Below are positions 60,273-64,000 of a DNA stretch of 64,000 bases, piece after piece (positions within the stretch are counted from its first letter, which is position 1; every line of letters starts with the position of its first letter). The notes under the pieces are model-generated. The model worked only from the letters and a program-made list of their open reading frames with translations, was not told the DNA's origin and did no database searches. The DNA comes from Larus michahellis (taxonomy: Eukaryota; Chordata; Aves; Charadriiformes; Laridae), in the NCBI RefSeq assembly GCF_964199755.1, contig NC_133903.1:2051001-2115000 (forward strand). Reading direction: 5' to 3'. The position numbers and the translations under genes are program-made.

Positions 60273-61518
60273 CCACACTTTCTGCAACTAGGAATCTGTT
60301 TTTATTTTATTTTTTTTTAATCCAGGACTTAACTGCATAATTCTGTTAGCTGGGCACCGTAAGCCGAAAACTGTGGTACATTTTAAACACTGACTGTGGC
60401 TGAAGGTGTCCTTCAGTTGACCCTTGGTTTTGACCTTTTTGGTGGATCCCAAAGGGCTTCTTTGATACTTGTTGACTGTAATAAATATTACTGTCAGGGA
60501 AAGTTAACACAACCAAAACTAGTTTAAACACCAGCGACTGAGAATGCTTTACTGTAACTTGGGCCTGTGAGTTGCTCTAAAAGTCAGGGATAACTTTAAG
60601 TTCCTTTAAGGGGTTTTTACCATAGCAACTTGGCCGGCTTGTTCTTCTTCAGTGTTAATTCCAAATCAACCTTGATGTACTAACTGGATCGGAGCTGATA
60701 AGCCTGCTACATTGTTTAGTAAACATTGTTTAATTGCTGTATACTGATCTTAATTTGTTAGAAGTGATCTCATGGGGACAAGAATTCCTTAGGCTGGTTC
60801 GTTGTTACCCTCAGTATATGCTGTACTGTGAGAACACCACAGTCCAGGTGCTGCAAACCTCACTGCTCCGTGTCAGCAAGGGGACCTGTGCCCCGCACGG
60901 CTGTGGGGAAGAACGTGGTCCTTCGGGATCATCCCGGGAACCCTGGTCAGTGTGAGGCCAGCGGAGAGCCAGGCTGCTCCCCAAAGCAATGCGTCCACCT
61001 TGGAGCGAGAGGAAACTGCCTGTTGCCCCCTCGGGATTGCTGCTTCGACCACCCTTTTTAGAAAAAGATTCCTGGAATGTACTTGTATGCAGAATTTTTA
61101 TCTTGCTGTTATAATGCATTTTATAACACATGAACTGTTAACACATGGGACTGCTGACTGGCTTCTGAATAGTCATGTATGTTGCACAACAGTCCTCGAG
61201 TGTTTAAAACAAACAAACAAAAAAGTCTCCATGTGAAGAACTCTTTTCACCTGATCTAGAGACAGAACCTATGGCCTACGCAGAGGAGCTACATTACACG
61301 TGTACAGGTGTTTTCATACTATAGGTTACATATTTAAAATTAGAGTTATCCTGTATAAATTGAAATTAGGTAGCTGGGGTGGGAATATTTTGAATAACAC
61401 TAACTTATTTTTAAAAAAGCAAGATAGGACTTTGTGCAATGTATTTTTGTAAATGCTTTTCAAAACGTCTGTTATTCTTTGCTGTCTCCAAACTGACGAG
61501 ATGCTATTGAGATGTTTA

Positions 61519-61524
61519 AATAAA
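61519..61524 (+). promoter_or_regulatory. Distal poly(A) signal, SUN1
   Basis: AATAAA with TTTTAATTTTTGG after it; a second hexamer follows 42 nt later. Confidence 0.6.
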
Positions 61525-61566
61525 GAGTTTTAATTTTTGGAAGTGCATGTAATATTTGAAACAAGA

Positions 61567-61572
61567 AATAAA
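61567..61572 (+). promoter_or_regulatory. Last poly(A) signal, SUN1
   Basis: AATAAA followed by a T/G-rich stretch (GCTTTGTTTCTGTATTTTTG), the best-formed poly(A) context in this UTR. Confidence 0.65.
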
Positions 61573-62080
61573 GCTTTGTTTCTGTATTTTTGACCACCTG
61601 CTTAAATAACGTTAACCTGGATGCCCCAGGGCTGGGCAGGACGGGTTTCCCCGGGGCATTTGCCCCTTGCCGGGGGGGGGCGGGTTGTTGCTGCTTGGTA
61701 CCTTGGGCTGCCTTCCCTGTCTGCCATTCTGTGCTGCCATGTCTTGTGCGTCACTTTTGAAGAAAAAAAAACCCACAAGTCGGCAGCTGCTTCATGCTTT
61801 TCAGCTACTTGTTAACACAGTTTCAAAAGGTCCTGGTTTGGGTTTTTGCTGTGTGGTGGGTTTCTGGGGGTGTTTTTTTAACCCTCTTTCCTCACCCTTG
61901 TCTGTGTCCCTGAGGCCCAGCCGGCCTCCGCTCCGCTTTCCTGCCCGCCGCCCCTTCCCGGGTGTTCCGCGCTCTGCCTCTCCCAGCCTGAGGCGGCGGC
62001 CCCTCCGTGACGCAGGCGATGGCGTTAATTACCCCCATTCCCGCCCTCTCCTGAGGGGAGGCGGGCGGGTCCCTCCCCCA

Positions 62081-62089
62081 TCACGTGAC
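62081..62089 (+). promoter_or_regulatory. E-box / CLEAR-like palindrome TCACGTGAC
   Basis: Perfect 9-of-10 match to GTCACGTGAC, a USF and TFEB/TFE3 binding sequence, 139 bp upstream of the GET4 ATG. Confidence 0.55.
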
Positions 62090-62227
62090 GCCGCCCCGCC
62101 TGGCCCTCGCCGGCCGCCGTCGCAGCGGGCGGAAGCCGGGCGCGCGGCCGCTGCCGTGCCCCCTGCGCCTGCGCCCTCCGCCCCGTCCCGTCCCCCCGCC
62201 CCCCCGTCCCCTCCCTCCTCCGCGCTG

Positions 62228-62382
62228 ATGGCGGCGGCGATCATGGCGGCGGAGCAGGAAGCCGCGAAAGGCGGCGGCAGGAACCGCGGCGGCGTGCAGC
62301 GCGTGGAGGGCAAGCTGCGGGCCAGCGTCGAGAAGGGCGACTACTACGAGGCGCACCAGATGTACCGGACGCTCTTCTTCAG
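62228..62382 (+). CDS. GET4: GET4 exon 1 (tail-anchored protein targeting factor), 5' part only
   Basis: GET4 (TRC35) is the cytosolic scaffold that joins BAG6 and UBL4A and hands tail-anchored membrane proteins to the ATPase GET3. The exon encodes [17 protein letters not shown] and then [20 protein letters not shown] and [13 protein letters not shown], which matches the family N-terminus and the first alpha-solenoid helices. It ends in phase 2 at donor GTAGGG (62383). An open frame continues upstream, but the family protein starts at the first of two in-frame ATGs (62228 and 62243). The Ala/Gly-rich first 20 residues are disordered in the family. Remaining exons lie beyond the right edge; no exon 2 was found before 64000. 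Confidence 0.95.
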
Positions 62383-64000
62383 GTAGGGCCTGGCGCGGCC
62401 CGCCGCCCTGTCCTCCCCGCCCCCCCCCGGCACGGCCTTCCAGAGCCTTCCCACGCACCCGGCCCTGCCGCCGCGCACACGCCCCGCGCCCCATTGGCCG
62501 CCGCTTCCGCCCATCTCCGCCTTCTGCTCTCTCGTTGGGCCGCGGGGGGGCGGGGTGGGGCGGGTCCGTGCCGCGGAGGGTAGGGCGAGCTGGGCCCGGG
62601 CCCAGCCTGGGGGCAGTGGGCGGTCAGCGGGGCGCTCCCGCCGCCTCCCCGCTCGCTCCGCGCTCCCCCTGGTCCGGCCGCCGCCGAGGGGCGCGGCGGC
62701 TGCGCGGGAGGGCTGGGGGGCGGCGCGGGGAGCCGCCGCTCGTCGGGGTTTGAAGGTGAACCCCGGCCCGGCTGAGGGAGGGGGCCCGGCTCGGGAGGGC
62801 GCCGGCCCGCGTTGTGCGGGGGCCGCGTCGCGTCGTACTTGACGCCGTCAGGGACAGAGCTAAATTTCGCCCCCCCGTCCCCAAACGTCCCTTGGAGGCC
62901 CGAGGGGCTGGAGTGAGCCCCTCGTCATTCCCGGACCGTCCCCTGAGGCTCGGGGCTGGGCCCACCGCCTCCCCCGGCGCCGGGGCCTTCCAGGAGCTCC
63001 TCGGGCCTTCCTAGCGGCCTCGGCTTGTGTTAGGCATCAGCCTGGCTGCCGGGTGGGTTTAAAAACCTTTTCAGGGTTTGAAGGTCTTGGGCTGATGCTC
63101 AGCCAGGGAGCGGGGCTGCACAGTGTCCACCCTGTGGGACTGCTCAGAGGAAGGGGCAGCTCTCGGAGGGGCAGGAGTCGCCTGCACAGAGGAGTTTTAT
63201 TAGAAAAGATTCTGGTTGATGTAGTATTTGTGTGCGTGGCAATGACTAAGTAGAGCAGGCCTAGGCATTTACCCAGAAATATCACTACTGCCTGTGATGT
63301 CATAAGAAACCGTATTTTTATTGCAAAAATTTTTTAGATTTGTTTTTTTTTATTTTTCACATCCACTGCAGTGGTCACCCTTTCTCTCATCAAAATTTAA
63401 AATGTACCATCCCTGGAGGTATTTCGAAGGTGCGCAGACAGGATGCTGAGGGACATGGTTTAGTGGTGGTTTTGGCAGCGTTGGGTTAACGGTTGGGCTT
63501 GATGATCTTAAAGGTCCCTTCCAACCTAGGCCATTCTGTGTAGAGCCTTGCTTGCAGGAGCACAGAATAAGGTATTTCTTCCAAGGCTTCCTTGGATGGT
63601 CCCAACTTTGTTCGCTTGAGGTTCTGCTGGGGGAGGGCAGGTGGGAAAACTGCCTTCTGAGTCTGGGTGCCTCACGCGTGTGTCTCCTGTCCCCGGAGCT
63701 CCTCGGAGGTGGAGTGGGAGCGGGCCCGTGGGCATCCACAGAAGAACAGCAGCCAGGCATGTGGGGAAGAGGGTCCTTGGTGCGTAACCGACTTCTGCTG
63801 CCAGTGTGCATGAGGCAGCCTGCCCTGCCCTGTGTACTGAGCACCATTAAATTAAAGTAGTTATGTTCTGCCATAGCCTTCTGATGGGATCAGCGAGGGC
63901 ACCGTCTAGGCCTTAAGACTTAAATTGTATTTGAGAATAAATCTAAATTTAAGACAAAGCATGGCCTATTTTATAGTAAGGATTATGTGATGTGATGGCT
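62383..64000 (+). other. GET4 intron 1 (5' part)
   Basis: CpG-rich until about 63010, then ordinary sequence with one CR1 tail. GC-driven open frames on both strands at 62535-62965 have no recognisable product. Confidence 0.8.
63405..63545 (+). mobile_element. CR1 LINE fragment, sense, 3' end
   Basis: ACCATCCCTGGAGGTATTTC, GGGACATGGTTTAGTGGTGG and GATGATCTTAAAGGTCCCTT CCAACCTAGG, ending in ATTCTGTG, are the last 140 bp of a CR1 element of the same type as the copy at 41788. Confidence 0.93.

Larger units (their letters stand above)
59919..61592 (+). other. SUN1: SUN1 3' untranslated region (end estimated)
   Basis: About 1.65 kb of non-coding sequence between the stop and the last poly(A) signals. 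The hexamers at 60267, 61519 and 61567 allow a short (about 0.37 kb) and a long form. Confidence 0.75.
61910..63010 (+). promoter_or_regulatory. GET4: GET4 CpG-island promoter
   Basis: Dense CpG sequence covers the region upstream of and after the GET4 ATG. It contains GC boxes, a TGACGCA site (62008) and a TCACGTGAC palindromic E-box (62081-62089). There is no TATA box. The island begins about 300 bp after the last SUN1 poly(A) signal. Confidence 0.85.

Noticed and set aside
61667-62227. Upstream in-frame extension of GET4 exon 1 to an ATG at 61667
   Set aside because: The extension reads through AT- and GC-rich promoter sequence with no family similarity. GET4 proteins start at the MAAA sequence at 62228.
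1-64000. CRISPR arrays, toxin systems, operons, endogenous viral genes, tRNA or rRNA genes
   Set aside because: No regular spacer-repeat array, viral pol/gag/env frame or structural RNA signature was seen; the window is ordinary vertebrate gene territory.

Overview
The window is vertebrate nuclear DNA, most likely from a bird. It holds long GT-AG introns, CpG-island promoters, AATAAA poly(A) signals, and truncated CR1-type LINE fragments with the tails typical of avian CR1. No bacterial, viral or CRISPR-like system was found. Three genes lie head to tail on the + strand, in the same order as human chromosome 7p22.3: the 3' part of DNAAF5 (HEATR2), a complete SUN1, and the first coding exon of GET4. 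Nearly all the ORFs of 60-130 codons elsewhere are chance open frames in introns or GC-rich DNA.

1-24.9 kb: nine DNAAF5 exons (2298 to stop at 24031). They splice in frame into a 512-residue C-terminal part of the HEAT-repeat dynein-arm assembly factor; the 5' exons are left of the window. The introns carry two CR1 pieces, a hAT-like remnant, a GAGAA pentamer array and three CTCF-like motifs. 24.9-31.1 kb: an intergenic spacer with a CR1 fragment, a 360-bp AT-rich fold-back element (27158-27520) and a G-rich minisatellite (about 30651-31112) that ends just before a CpG island.

31.1-61.6 kb: SUN1. Candidate non-coding first exons lie in and after the 31.2-kb island; a second CpG island is at 33.0 kb. 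The ATG is at 38156 and the stop ends at 59918. Twenty-two coding exons give a 907-residue inner nuclear membrane LINC-complex protein with a nucleoplasmic N-terminus, a small Cys/His cluster, hydrophobic and transmembrane segments, coiled coil and a C-terminal SUN domain. Six consecutive exons are all phase 1-1 and can be skipped without changing frame, matching the known heavy splicing of SUN1. One Cys of the Cys/His cluster exists only if a particular upstream exon is spliced in.

61.6-64.0 kb: about 650 bp after the last SUN1 poly(A) signal comes the CpG-island promoter and exon 1 of GET4, a subunit of the BAG6-UBL4A-GET4 complex for tail-anchored proteins. The rest is GET4 intron 1 with one CR1 tail.

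The three genes share no pathway: DNAAF5 acts in the cytoplasm on axonemal dynein, SUN1 in the nuclear envelope, GET4 in cytosolic membrane-protein targeting. Their neighbourhood is conserved synteny, not an operon. Exon borders were assigned by eye from splice sites, phase and recalled family sequence; no alignment was run.
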